From: a virus
IMG/VR virus record: IMGVR_UViG_3300044301_001729
Span: 1 to 32,758 of that record
Length of the DNA: 32,758 nucleotides
Reading direction: 5' to 3' (one strand)
This document shows positions 12,021-20,033 of the stretch, in pieces. The notes under the pieces are model-generated. The model was not told where the DNA came from. It searched no databases and was given only the letters and a program-made list of their open reading frames with translations. Within the stretch, counting starts at the first letter, position 1, and the number at the start of each line of letters is the position of its first letter. Made by a program: the position numbers and the translations under genes.

Positions 12021-13879
12021 TTTATTTCCTTTGTTTCGCCCCACGACTTACCTAGTTCTTGGTCCACTAATAGGGGAACTGCAAGCTCTACACAGTTCTC
12101 CATTATTCTTGCTACTGTGTTGGCTTGTTCAGTGTTCTCTATCGAAATATCTACTTCATCGTGAACTTGTAAGTGAGGAACTATTCCTTCCTCCCATAGG
12201 TCTAGCATAGCTAACTTTGTCATGTCAGCCGCAGAGCCTTGTATTAAACGATTTAATGCTTTGTAAGTGTATGCCCGTTTAAGGTCATCACCGTATTTTT
12301 CTCTTGCCTCCTCTAAGGGTAGAGGAGGAGTTCTTTCATAACGACTCTCCCATAAATCAAAACGGCATCGCCTGCCTGCAAAAGTTCTTATATATCCACG
12401 ATCTATCGCTACTCTGGCACATTGATCTTGTAGAGCACGGATAAACGGAACCTTAGCGTGATACTTTTGAAACAGTTTTTCTGCGTCCAGATCATCTAGT
12501 CCGAGTTCTTTAATAAGTTTTTCCTTACCCATTCCGTAGCTAAGTCCTAGATTAATCGTTTTAGCCTGTTTACGAGGGATATTAGCCATGTCTGCTACTA
12601 TCTGGTGGAAGTCTGCCCCGTGTTGTCTATACTCCTCTACGGCTTCCTTAGCCCCCGTTAAATGCATTTGGTTAGCGTAGTGTACGGTTAGTCTAGGTTC
12701 TTGTTGAGAGTAATCGAATACGCCCCATTGACACCCTTCCTCAGGAATGAATAGAGAGCGAATTAAATTACCTATCTCTGGATCTCTTGCAGGCACCTGT
12801 TGTAGATTAGGGTTGCTATAACTAAACCTACCACTAACTGTGCCTCCACGATCGTTACGCATAGGGTGTGCTTCCGCATGTATTCTCCCATTAAAAGAGT
12901 GTTCCATGATCATCTTATCAATAAATGTAGTCCTTGCCTTATTTAATTTCCTTGCCCTAACTATAAGTTGAGGCAATTCATGTTCATGAGACTCTAACCA
13001 ATTCTTTTGGAAACTAGCCATACCTTTAGGAGTTCTAGGGTACCAAAGATCGTTTTTATCAAAAATATTTTGTAGAGAGGCATTTGCCCAAAGATTAACT
13101 TCAGCTCCGTACTTGCGTTTAATCTCTACTTGTATTTTTTGTTCTTCTTTTGATAGTTGCTCACTAACCTGTTCTGCTTTGTTTTCATCGACTCTCACCC
13201 CCCTCCATCTCATCTCAATAAGTAAAGGGATTAACCTAGATTCCATTGTGAGTATTTTGTCTAGGTTTTGTTCCTGGATTTCGATTTTTAATTTATTCCA
13301 AAGTTTTAAAGTAAGTGCTGCATCCTGCTCGCCGTAAGGTCCAACATATTTCGCGGGTAGTTTATACATCTCTGACTTAGGGTTGATTCCGTAAGCAAGT
13401 GCTGCATCTTGTAATAATGATTCATCTTTTTGTTCATCACAATAGGCGCTTCCTAAATTGTCTAAAGAATAAGAGAATCTGTTTTCATCAATTAAAGGTG
13501 CGGCAATAATCGTGTCTTGTATTGTACCTTTTACATCGATTCCTTCCCTCCGTAACCATCCCACATCATAGAGTGCGTTATGAAAAATAACTTCTCGAGT
13601 GTTAGAAGAAAGTAAAGTCTTCAACCAACGTAAAACAATAGTCTCGTCTAAATTCCCTCCGCCTTCGTGCCGAATAGGAAAATAACCAGACCAGTTTTTA
13701 GTTGCTACGCCTACTCCTACAACATGTCCTCGACCTGTAGCCCATCCTGGACCACACGTCGTTAGATAAGGATCATAAGTTTCTAAATCTATAGCCACTG
13801 TTTCATTCTCAGGAAACTGAGGAAAAACATCGGGCACAGACCACGAACTTTCTGGAGTAAACATAGGTTTTTGAAACAT
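12017..13879 (-). CDS. polA: Family A DNA polymerase with 3'-5' exonuclease
   Basis: 620 residues. The N-terminal exonuclease has DLE (D31, E33), NALYD (N101, D105) and YGEQD (D186). The polymerase domain has motif A DYSQQEPR (D389), motif B RKQAKTINLGLSYG (K440, L444, Y448) and motif C HDE (573-575). There is no 5'-3' exonuclease domain, as usual for phage enzymes. The residue matching E. coli Pol I Phe762 is leucine (L444), a variant known in many marine phages. Motif A has QQEPR where most have QIELR. This is the replicative polymerase; it is co-transcribed with the modification cluster upstream. Confidence 0.96.
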   Translation of the reverse strand: MFQKPMFTPESSWSVPDVFPQFPENETVAIDLETYDPYLTTCGPGWATGRGHVVGVGVATKNWSGYFPIRHEGGGNLDETIVLRWLKTLLSSNTREVIFHNALYDVGWLRREGIDVKGTIQDTIIAAPLIDENRFSYSLDNLGSAYCDEQKDESLLQDAALAYGINPKSEMYKLPAKYVGPYGEQDAALTLKLWNKLKIEIQEQNLDKILTMESRLIPLLIEMRWRGVRVDENKAEQVSEQLSKEEQKIQVEIKRKYGAEVNLWANASLQNIFDKNDLWYPRTPKGMASFQKNWLESHEHELPQLIVRARKLNKARTTFIDKMIMEHSFNGRIHAEAHPMRNDRGGTVSGRFSYSNPNLQQVPARDPEIGNLIRSLFIPEEGCQWGVFDYSQQEPRLTVHYANQMHLTGAKEAVEEYRQHGADFHQIVADMANIPRKQAKTINLGLSYGMGKEKLIKELGLDDLDAEKLFQKYHAKVPFIRALQDQCARVAIDRGYIRTFAGRRCRFDLWESRYERTPPLPLEEAREKYGDDLKRAYTYKALNRLIQGSAADMTKLAMLDLWEEGIVPHLQVHDEVDISIENTEQANTVARIMENCVELAVPLLVDQELGKSWGETKEIK

Positions 13880-14193
13880 TATTTCTTTTTAACTCTCGTA
13901 ACCTTAGTTTTCTTTTGCTTTGGTTTTTTGGATTTTGCTTTAGGAGCTTTGCCACCTACCCATGCTTCGTTCACGTCTGGAGTAGATTTATCATCTGCTA
14001 CATACGTTCCTTTCTTAGTTCTAGCACGTTTTGGCTTAGCCTTAATAACAGGAGCGGTTTCAAACTTATCTAGTTCTACCTCTCCTGATTTTATAGCTTC
14101 CTCAACAATTTCCTCGTTCTTTTGTTTTTTAACAGGTTTATCGTTGGCTACTGCCCACTTAAAGAACCCTGTAACTTTTTTCCATAAAGACAT
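13879..14193 (-). CDS. Lys-rich basic hypothetical protein
   Basis: 104 residues. An amphipathic start (MSLWKKVTGFFKWAV) is followed by a low-complexity Lys/Ala/Pro-rich C-terminal half (KPKRARTKKG, KAKSKKPKQKKTKVTRVKKK). It resembles histone-tail-like, disordered DNA-binding proteins. The stop overlaps the polymerase start (TAATG). Not assignable to a family. Confidence 0.66.
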   Translation of the reverse strand: MSLWKKVTGFFKWAVANDKPVKKQKNEEIVEEAIKSGEVELDKFETAPVIKAKPKRARTKKGTYVADDKSTPDVNEAWVGGKAPKAKSKKPKQKKTKVTRVKKK

Positions 14194-14195
14194 AA

Positions 14196-14552
14196 TTATA
14201 TAACCTCCTCTCTGTTGTCTTCCACAGAATAATCAACGTCGTCAACTGTTTCAGCAGAACCAGTTACTGTATTTGCTAATATTTCGTTCTCTACCAGAAG
14301 TAAATATCTGCGTAGATCTCTTATATCATCGAGTAGACCTGCCTCGCCAATGTAGACTTCGCCCGCTTCAAAGATATCCCAACCATGCTTTTCAGACTGG
14401 TGTTCAATTCTATCGAACTTACGTGCCAACATCATAAAAGCACCGACGCCACCACGACGTTTCCAAGAGTCGCCATACGAGGTCTCAGCTTTTTGTAAAG
14501 CTTGTAGATCGTTTTGGGCAACCTCTTTCATTGTTTCCCATTTATTGCTCAT
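14196..14552 (-). CDS. Nmad1/DUF1599-like protein (nucleotide modification associated)
   Basis: 118 residues, helical. AETSYGDSWKRRGGVGAFMM followed by LARKFDRIEHQ (about 22-52) and then GLLDDIRDLRRYLLLVE (about 72-88) resemble the pattern of Nmad1 (YGDSWxR ... KxxR ... E/D-xxDxxxY), a domain found with DNA base modification enzymes. AAGGAG precedes the ATG. It overlaps the end of the thymidylate-synthase-like gene by 11 bases, which fits a role in modified-nucleotide metabolism. The match is from memory and partial; a general MazG-like or unrelated helical protein is possible. Confidence 0.6.
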   Translation of the reverse strand: MSNKWETMKEVAQNDLQALQKAETSYGDSWKRRGGVGAFMMLARKFDRIEHQSEKHGWDIFEAGEVYIGEAGLLDDIRDLRRYLLLVENEILANTVTGSAETVDDVDYSVEDNREEVI

Positions 14553-15594
14553 GAGTTTCTCCTTTTTCCGCGTTATTTAAAGTGTACGAAGTGTCTCGTT
14601 TGCGGATCCAGTCGAAACACGCCGTCATCCAATCAAGCGCTTTTATTTTACTAACGGCTTGATATGAATCCATATAATTCCTTTGTTTGTGTTTAGTATA
14701 AGCAACCGTCATCGGTACCGCAATATCTTTAAACACAGGGTTCTCCCAAGTTGTATCGATTTGTATATCGTTGGGGTGATAATTAAAATACCTATATAAT
14801 TCCCAGTGGAAAGTGTCTATATTAGTTATTAATGGGAAAGGCTTATATCCGTCTATAAGCAGGTCGTAGGGGTTCTTTTTATAGCTAAAGGTATAGGGAT
14901 CTATCTCTAACACCTTTAAACGCTCCCAGACGTCGTTTAAATAGACGTGAAAGCTATCGCTAATCTGCCTATAGGTACCTATTTCTACGCCTATTGCTGT
15001 AGCTAAATACTCCTGTAAAACTGACATATGAACCACGTTAGCTCCATAGGCTCCCCAAACCATATCGTTAGAGCGACAACATACAGTCATGTTTAATTTG
15101 CCCTCTCGTATTTTGAAATAAATATTAGTATTACAAGGCACGTCTTTGCCGACCTTATTTAGATCCAAAATAGGATCCCACATTTGCAACACGCATCTCC
15201 TGTCTTCAGGATTTGTTTTTAACATCTGTATAATAATATCGAGTTGGTCTTTATTGAAATAACTTTTCCAACGCCAACCGTAAGCTCCCCATAAAGTCTC
15301 CCCATCGTCTGAGAAGTCTTCCATGCTTTTAACAAAATAGGTTAAGGGAGGTAGTTTATTACTGCCCTGCAACATCCATAGACTTTCTATGAGGTGAAAG
15401 AAAGGGTTAGCGTCTCTTTCTTTCAATAAACACACCCTCTCAAAAGGTTTGTTATAAACAGTGGTTACGGGTTCCAACGCCTCGTAAGTTGTGCCGTTTC
15501 TGCTCTCTTGTTCTCTAAAATTTGAAGAGTCTTGAAATAAATCAATGCCTAATAACAAGGCATCGTTTACATTTCTAGCATTTATAACTTTCAT
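14542..15594 (-). CDS. Thymidylate synthase homologue, possibly a dUMP or dCMP hydroxymethylase
   Basis: 350 residues. The thymidylate-synthase fold is shown by the catalytic-cysteine region DVPCN (C154), the segment CCRSNDMVWGAYGANVVHMS (R174, S175, D177, N186) and the earlier GWRW and RRCVLQMWDP (cofactor and phosphate site). The residue after the catalytic Cys is Asn, where ordinary ThyA has His, and one extra residue separates RSND from the Asn that reads the pyrimidine. Such divergent homologues occur in phages that make 5-hydroxymethyl pyrimidines with methylene-tetrahydrofolate. Position within the modification cluster favours a dUMP hydroxymethylase, but plain dTMP synthesis is not excluded. 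dUTPase in this genome can supply dUMP. Confidence 0.85.
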   Translation of the reverse strand: MKVINARNVNDALLLGIDLFQDSSNFREQESRNGTTYEALEPVTTVYNKPFERVCLLKERDANPFFHLIESLWMLQGSNKLPPLTYFVKSMEDFSDDGETLWGAYGWRWKSYFNKDQLDIIIQMLKTNPEDRRCVLQMWDPILDLNKVGKDVPCNTNIYFKIREGKLNMTVCCRSNDMVWGAYGANVVHMSVLQEYLATAIGVEIGTYRQISDSFHVYLNDVWERLKVLEIDPYTFSYKKNPYDLLIDGYKPFPLITNIDTFHWELYRYFNYHPNDIQIDTTWENPVFKDIAVPMTVAYTKHKQRNYMDSYQAVSKIKALDWMTACFDWIRKRDTSYTLNNAEKGETHEQ

Positions 15595-15833
15595 AAAGTG
15601 TCCTGATACGCACCTACTAATTCATAGACCATAGACTGTATATCTTCTTGGCTCAGTTGTGGAAGTTTCCTTTTTATAAAAGCAACCGCCATTTGTTCAT
15701 TTGCTGCCACCTTTAAAAAGAAAGCCACTTCTAAAAACTGAGTGTAATAAATATCTATCAAATCTCCATGTTCTTCTAATAAAGAAACAATTCTTTCTTG
15801 CTCCTCTAGCGCTAGTTGGTTCATCTTGCCCAT
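15591..15833 (-). CDS. 80-aa hypothetical helical protein
   Basis: The ATG at 15831-15833 has AAGGAG seven bases upstream, which decides it over the ATG three codons later that would give an ATGA overlap. It is helical and acidic at the start (LALEEQERIVSLLEEHGDLI), with a more hydrophobic middle. It sits between the two core modification genes, with overlaps on both sides, so it is probably part of the same system. Not recognised. Confidence 0.66.
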   Translation of the reverse strand: MGKMNQLALEEQERIVSLLEEHGDLIDIYYTQFLEVAFFLKVAANEQMAVAFIKRKLPQLSQEDIQSMVYELVGAYQDTL

Positions 15834-16747
15834 TTGCTTACTCCTTCTTCTAAATCTTCAACCAATGGAAGATCAGTATGTTTATAAATAGACCTTGTTC
15901 TTCCTTCTTTTTTATAAATACGTGAATATTTATCAAATTCACAAAGTCCCCCTTCTACTTCTCTCATCTCAAATTTGCTATGAGGTATGAGAGAGCCGTT
16001 TAATCTTTCTTCTGTTGCTATTTTCCATAGCTTCTGCATTTCCTCGTTCCAGTTATGAGTTTTCTTAGAAAAACCTAAGTCTCTCCTTGTTAAACGATTA
16101 AGTCCTCGCATGGCTCCTGGACCTGCATTTGCCCAAGTAAGTATGTCTTTAGCGTCTTCTAATAAATAGGTGTGTCTTAGGTCGGTTACGACTTCATAAG
16201 ACATAAAAGGACCCATGTAAGGATAATCTTTTAAAAGACTCCAAGTATGTTCTAAAGAAGCATTACCTTCTTCTCGTCTAGTTTCTAGTACATCGATTAA
16301 ATACTGCCTATCCTTCCACATGTGGGAGACACACTCAGCGACTCCTGTTACCTTATCCATTCGATTAGGTGTTTTAATGATGTAGGAACCAGTTACCCAT
16401 TTATCCTGTTTAGTTATTTCTTCTATAGCCTTCTTTCTATCCCATTCTAAATGCAGGTTATGTTTAAGTAATGTTCTTCCTGTTTCTATGTAGTTAAACC
16501 ATCTAAATATGACAGTAGCCATTAAAACTTCATGGCTATCTCTTAACGGTTCTCGTATATGCGTTTTAAACCAACGAGTAGTTCTATCATCTTCTCGAAA
16601 CACTTGACAAAATTTAAACTCTTGAAGTATTGGGTCCTCTGTCCAAGGGGATTCTTCTTCAAGTTCCTCTTTTAGAACACGAATGTTCTCCCGTTCATGG
16701 AGCCAATAAAAGTATCGGTCTAATTCTTCTTCGTAGAACTCAGTCAT
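15821..16747 (-). CDS. HMUDK_hel / alpha-glutamyl-putrescinyl-thymine pyrophosphorylase-like protein
   Basis: 308 residues. Conserved stretches in order: YFYWLHERENI (12-22), SPWTEDPILQEFKF (33-46), VFREDDRTTRW (49-59), FRWFNYIETG (81-90), TGSYIIKTP (119-127), YPYMGPFMSYEVVTDLR (175-191) and TWANAGPGAMRGLNRL (204-219). These are the hallmarks of the helical, glycosylase-fold family that takes part in thymine hypermodification, either as the helical part of 5-hydroxymethyl-dU DNA kinases or as amino-acid:DNA transferases (as in ViI, M6 and phiW-14 phages). No P-loop kinase domain is fused here. It would act on modified thymine in DNA after replication. Assignment to one sub-clade needs a profile search. 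Confidence 0.78.
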   Translation of the reverse strand: MTEFYEEELDRYFYWLHERENIRVLKEELEEESPWTEDPILQEFKFCQVFREDDRTTRWFKTHIREPLRDSHEVLMATVIFRWFNYIETGRTLLKHNLHLEWDRKKAIEEITKQDKWVTGSYIIKTPNRMDKVTGVAECVSHMWKDRQYLIDVLETRREEGNASLEHTWSLLKDYPYMGPFMSYEVVTDLRHTYLLEDAKDILTWANAGPGAMRGLNRLTRRDLGFSKKTHNWNEEMQKLWKIATEERLNGSLIPHSKFEMREVEGGLCEFDKYSRIYKKEGRTRSIYKHTDLPLVEDLEEGVSKWAR

Positions 16748-17601
16748 TACTTCTTAATTAATCTCCATGCGCAGTTGTTAGCGTATTCTGGAAAAAATAC
16801 TGCTGCCGCCATTCTAAAAAACTGTCTGCCATACCTTTCCTGTAACATAAGTAACTGTTCAGTGGTCCAAACAGGACTACCACCAGAGTGTTCCAAGTTT
16901 TTCATAGCTTTCTTTAAATTAGGCAGTTGTATAAACGTTCCTGTTACTGACTCTATGTGGAAGTTTCTTTCTAGTTCTTCTTTAAGCTCTTGAAAGCCCC
17001 ACTCATACACATGGTCTTCTGGTAGTTTATCGTTTGACCCGTCGTGGTTAGGGGTGGAGACATACCCTATAGCGTTGGGTCGCATAACCCTAGCTACATC
17101 ATCTAACCACGCAGGTACAAACTCTCGACCCATGTGTTCGATAACTTCAGTAGACCAGAAAAAGTCTATACTTTCGTCCTCTAAATCAAACACAGGATTA
17201 ACTGTTAAATCTTGTATTCTTATTTCACCATTAAAATTCTTAAACCATGTTGCATCTTTTAATGGTTCTCCTCCTGTAGACCAGAAGGGATTTTCTAATT
17301 CACACGCAGGATCTATATCATATCCATAATACGAACGGATAATATCCGACTTCTTGACCACATACGCCTTATATAAATTTCTAAGTGCCCAACACTCTCC
17401 GCAACCAACTTCTAAAGTATCGAGAGGTCTACCTAAGACTTTCGCTTCTGTTATGCACATAGAAGAAATCTTATCGAAACGGCTCATGTGAGCGAGTTCG
17501 TCAGGTCTCCAATTTCCTAACACCCCTGCCGAAGCAAGATCCATTCTTGTATTTTTACTGTCGTTTTCGTTGACAGTTAATTTTTTTCTTATAGATGACA
17601 T
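16747..17601 (-). CDS. SAM-dependent methyltransferase (class I)
   Basis: 284 residues. Motif I LEVGCGEC (63-70), an acidic strand end YYGYDID (91-97), the motif FWSTEVIEHM (148-157) and VMRPNAIGYVSTPNHD give a Methyltransf_11/23-type Rossmann fold. The substrate cannot be read from it: DNA-base MTases have NPPY or PC motifs that are absent, so it may act on a hypermodified base, a small molecule or a protein. It is first in the operon of modification genes, with an AAAGAAAGGAGAAAAAA ribosome site and one-base overlap with the next gene. Confidence 0.8.
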   Translation of the reverse strand: MSSIRKKLTVNENDSKNTRMDLASAGVLGNWRPDELAHMSRFDKISSMCITEAKVLGRPLDTLEVGCGECWALRNLYKAYVVKKSDIIRSYYGYDIDPACELENPFWSTGGEPLKDATWFKNFNGEIRIQDLTVNPVFDLEDESIDFFWSTEVIEHMGREFVPAWLDDVARVMRPNAIGYVSTPNHDGSNDKLPEDHVYEWGFQELKEELERNFHIESVTGTFIQLPNLKKAMKNLEHSGGSPVWTTEQLLMLQERYGRQFFRMAAAVFFPEYANNCAWRLIKK

Positions 17602-17636
17602 TTTTTTCTCCTTTCTTTTAAAAAATTACCAATTTA

Positions 17637-17665
17637 CTTTATCTTACAAGTATATGCAAAGTAAA
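17637..17665 (-). promoter_or_regulatory. Candidate promoter of the modification/polymerase operon
   Basis: Minus-strand TTTACT (17660-17665) is followed after 16-18 bases by ATAAAG or GATAAA (17637-17643), a mediocre -10. It is the only gap of note between the UvrD-like gene and the methyltransferase gene. Confidence 0.4.
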
Positions 17666-17671
17666 GAACTT

Positions 17672-19168
17672 TTACATCTGATAGCAGCGCGTTGTTTTGG
17701 GCTCTATTAGATATAAGTTTTTCTTAGTTCGCGTTACACCTACATAGAAAACTCTGTTTTCATCATCAGGGTTTTCTTGATAGTTTTTATAAACTCTTGT
17801 TGTTATATCGGTCAGCAACACTACGTTGGTTGCTTCCCCTCCTTTAGCGGCATGTATAGTGGATAGCCGTATTCTAGGTTGCTTAGTGATTTTTTCTCCT
17901 CGTCTAAGCATGGCTCGTATGTAGCTAAGTTCTTTAGGACTTAATAATGTAAAAACATCGTACCAGTGTCCGTCGGGTAAATCAGGAAACTGGTTCTTTA
18001 AATCTTGATACTGTAGTGTTATATCATTATCTAATAGATCGAGTTGTTTAGAGTTTTCTACCTTAATGTATTTGATAATATTAACACACTCATTTAAAGG
18101 TATTGCTTGTCCTTTTCGTAGTCTTTCCCAGTAAATCACAGCCCTCACCTTACTTTCTGGAATACTTGGTCTGCCTTTCACCTCAAAAAACCACCCCTCA
18201 TTTCTACAATATTCGTCTACGCCCTCTAACAAATAATTAGTTCTCGCTAAAACTAACCACTCCCCGTGTTCCATGTTAACTAATTCTATGTTCGGCTCCC
18301 ACCTAACCATGCCCTCCTCCTTTCTAGGGTTCCACTCTTTGTATATCCTGGACCTTACTTGTCCAATACATTGTTTGGCTACCTTGTGAACAGAAGAAGG
18401 TACACGGTAGGACTGCTTTAAGACAAGAGCATTTTTAGAATTATTTATTAAATAATCTACATCGGCTCCTGCCCATTTATAAATGGCTTGGTCATCATCC
18501 CCCGCCACATAAATACGATCAGCTTTCTCTGCTAACTTACGCACAACCTTCCACTGTAATGGAGAAAGATCTTGAGCTTCATCAACAAACATAACATCTA
18601 ATTTAGGCACGTCGCCTTTTTCAATAAACATCTCAAGCATATCCGTATAATCAACTAGCAATCTATCTTCTTTAAATAACTTTAACCCTCTAGCATAACG
18701 TTCTAATTCAAACCAACCGACAGCGTCTTCTACTTCGTGCCATTGATCTTCTAAAGGAACATTTCTCATACGGGCAAGGTTTTCTATAAAAGCCAAACGA
18801 TCATCATGCGTCATGCCAAAGATATGCCCTTCGTCTGAGGTAGTTCTACCTGTTAACCTTAAATTAAGTTTCTCATTTAGATCGGTTATGTCTGATCTAC
18901 TTATTACGCTTTCCCTCGTGAGACCTAATTGTCTAAACGCTAAAGAATGTAGAGTTCTAAAGAAAGGTAGGTCTTTGTTGGAGATATTAAACTTACGCAT
19001 AGCTCTTTCTTTTCCCTCATTAACTGCCTTTTTAGTGAAGGTAAAAAATCCAATTCTATCAGGTTCTGTACCTTTTTCTAATTCATCTTCGATTAAACCA
19101 AGTAAGGTACTGGTTTTTCCAGTTCCAGGAGGTCCAAGAATAACTTGTGTGTGAATAGGAAGCGTCAT
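17672..19168 (-). CDS. UvrD/Rep-like superfamily 1 DNA helicase
   Basis: 498 residues. Walker A GPPGTGKT (12-19), FFTFTKKAV (motif Ia), motif II DEAQD (196-200), motif III GDDDQAIYKWAGA (223-235), QSYR (IV), STIHAAKGGEATNVVLL (V) and VFYVGVTRTKKNLYL (VI) identify an SF1A helicase, shorter than cellular UvrD. No DnaB-type helicase is encoded in the window, so this enzyme may unwind the replication fork or act in recombination. The ATG overlaps the stop of the AlkB-like gene as ATGA. Confidence 0.92.
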   Translation of the reverse strand: MTLPIHTQVILGPPGTGKTSTLLGLIEDELEKGTEPDRIGFFTFTKKAVNEGKERAMRKFNISNKDLPFFRTLHSLAFRQLGLTRESVISRSDITDLNEKLNLRLTGRTTSDEGHIFGMTHDDRLAFIENLARMRNVPLEDQWHEVEDAVGWFELERYARGLKLFKEDRLLVDYTDMLEMFIEKGDVPKLDVMFVDEAQDLSPLQWKVVRKLAEKADRIYVAGDDDQAIYKWAGADVDYLINNSKNALVLKQSYRVPSSVHKVAKQCIGQVRSRIYKEWNPRKEEGMVRWEPNIELVNMEHGEWLVLARTNYLLEGVDEYCRNEGWFFEVKGRPSIPESKVRAVIYWERLRKGQAIPLNECVNIIKYIKVENSKQLDLLDNDITLQYQDLKNQFPDLPDGHWYDVFTLLSPKELSYIRAMLRRGEKITKQPRIRLSTIHAAKGGEATNVVLLTDITTRVYKNYQENPDDENRVFYVGVTRTKKNLYLIEPKTTRCYQM

Positions 19169-19749
19169 AGTCCCGTTCTAAATGTCAAATTAATTCTCTG
19201 TCCTGTATTCTCCATCGCAGGGATTGAGTGGGTGCTGTTCATTTGTGAATGACCATCAAATATATAAACGTCTCCATGTTCTATCATGTAGTCTGTTTGA
19301 TTCATGCAATCGTCCATTCCCTGTGTGTCTATCTCGCTTGTATTACTTTCTTTTTTAATATCTTTATCGAACTGTCGCCACTGTAATATTCTAGCTGAGC
19401 CAAAAGAAACACCGACTACTAAATCATTTAAGGTGGGAACTGTATCAGAGTGGTGGGGTATACTAGAATCACCGCCCTCGTATAAACCACACAAACAAAA
19501 ATTAAATCGTACAACTCTTTCAAGTTCTTTGGAGACCAGTAGTTCTGTCGCCATTTTTATGAGTTTCATTTCTTGTGTCCAAGCTTCGGGCTCATATTTT
19601 TTACCTGCATAATCAAAGGTTGCCGTGCCATAACCTTTAGTGGGTCTTCCTTGTACTTCTCTACCGTCGAATACTCGGATAGTCGGTTCGTCCCAATCGG
19701 TTATCTCCACGTTATACTCTTTCAGAGCACCTTTTATAATTTTCATCAT
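19165..19749 (-). CDS. AlkB-like 2-oxoglutarate/Fe(II) dioxygenase
   Basis: 194 residues from ATG 19747-19749 (ATGA overlap with the upstream stop). FNFCLCGLYEGGDSSIPHHS is followed by D102: H100 and D102 form the HxD iron-binding pair. GDVYIFDG leads to H174, the third ligand, in NSTHSIP, and RINLTFR (185-191) has the Arg that binds 2-oxoglutarate. This is the AlkB (2OG-FeII_Oxy_2) layout. Functions could be repair of alkylated phage DNA or RNA, or oxidation of a modified base. It sits two genes upstream of the modification cluster. Confidence 0.88.
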   Translation of the reverse strand: MMKIIKGALKEYNVEITDWDEPTIRVFDGREVQGRPTKGYGTATFDYAGKKYEPEAWTQEMKLIKMATELLVSKELERVVRFNFCLCGLYEGGDSSIPHHSDTVPTLNDLVVGVSFGSARILQWRQFDKDIKKESNTSEIDTQGMDDCMNQTDYMIEHGDVYIFDGHSQMNSTHSIPAMENTGQRINLTFRTGL

Positions 19750-20033
19750 TTGTTTTTTGCTTGTTCCTCTAGCCAAGCATGAATTCCCTTGTCCCAAACC
19801 TCTTTAGTTACTCTCACTCCGTTAAAACGATAAATCATTCCTTCGTCAGCCATGTTTTGAGTAACGTCTTTAAAGTTCCCTACGTCCTTATCCAGAAGAT
19901 CGTAAATCAGTTGTTGTACTAACTCTTTAAGTTCGTTACGCGTTAGTAGTTGTTTAGAGTGTTTATTGTGATAAATATTACTTAAATGATTTCTTTCATC
20001 ATCGTTTAACTCTATAGATACATTGGTTTTCAT
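19746..20033 (-). CDS. Hypothetical protein, possible ribbon-helix-helix start
   Basis: 95 residues. MKTNVSIELNDDERNHLSNI resembles the strand and first helix of ribbon-helix-helix proteins, but the rest (ELVQQLIYDLLDKDVGNFKD, VWDKGIHAWLEEQ) does not clearly follow it. ATG and TGA overlaps with both neighbours tie it to the primase and the dioxygenase. Not recognised. Confidence 0.65.
   Translation of the reverse strand: MKTNVSIELNDDERNHLSNIYHNKHSKQLLTRNELKELVQQLIYDLLDKDVGNFKDVTQNMADEGMIYRFNGVRVTKEVWDKGIHAWLEEQAKNK

Noticed and set aside
13871-14203. Plus-strand frame of 110 codons
   Set aside because: It mirrors the Lys-rich minus-strand gene (13879-14193); the hydrophobic Phe/Leu/Ser composition is what antisense of Lys-rich sequence gives.
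18813-19154. Plus-strand frame of 113 codons
   Set aside because: Antisense to the conserved N-terminal half of the UvrD-like helicase, no promoter or ribosome site.
19304-19612. Plus-strand frame of 102 codons
   Set aside because: Antisense to the AlkB-like dioxygenase, whose catalytic motifs are intact.
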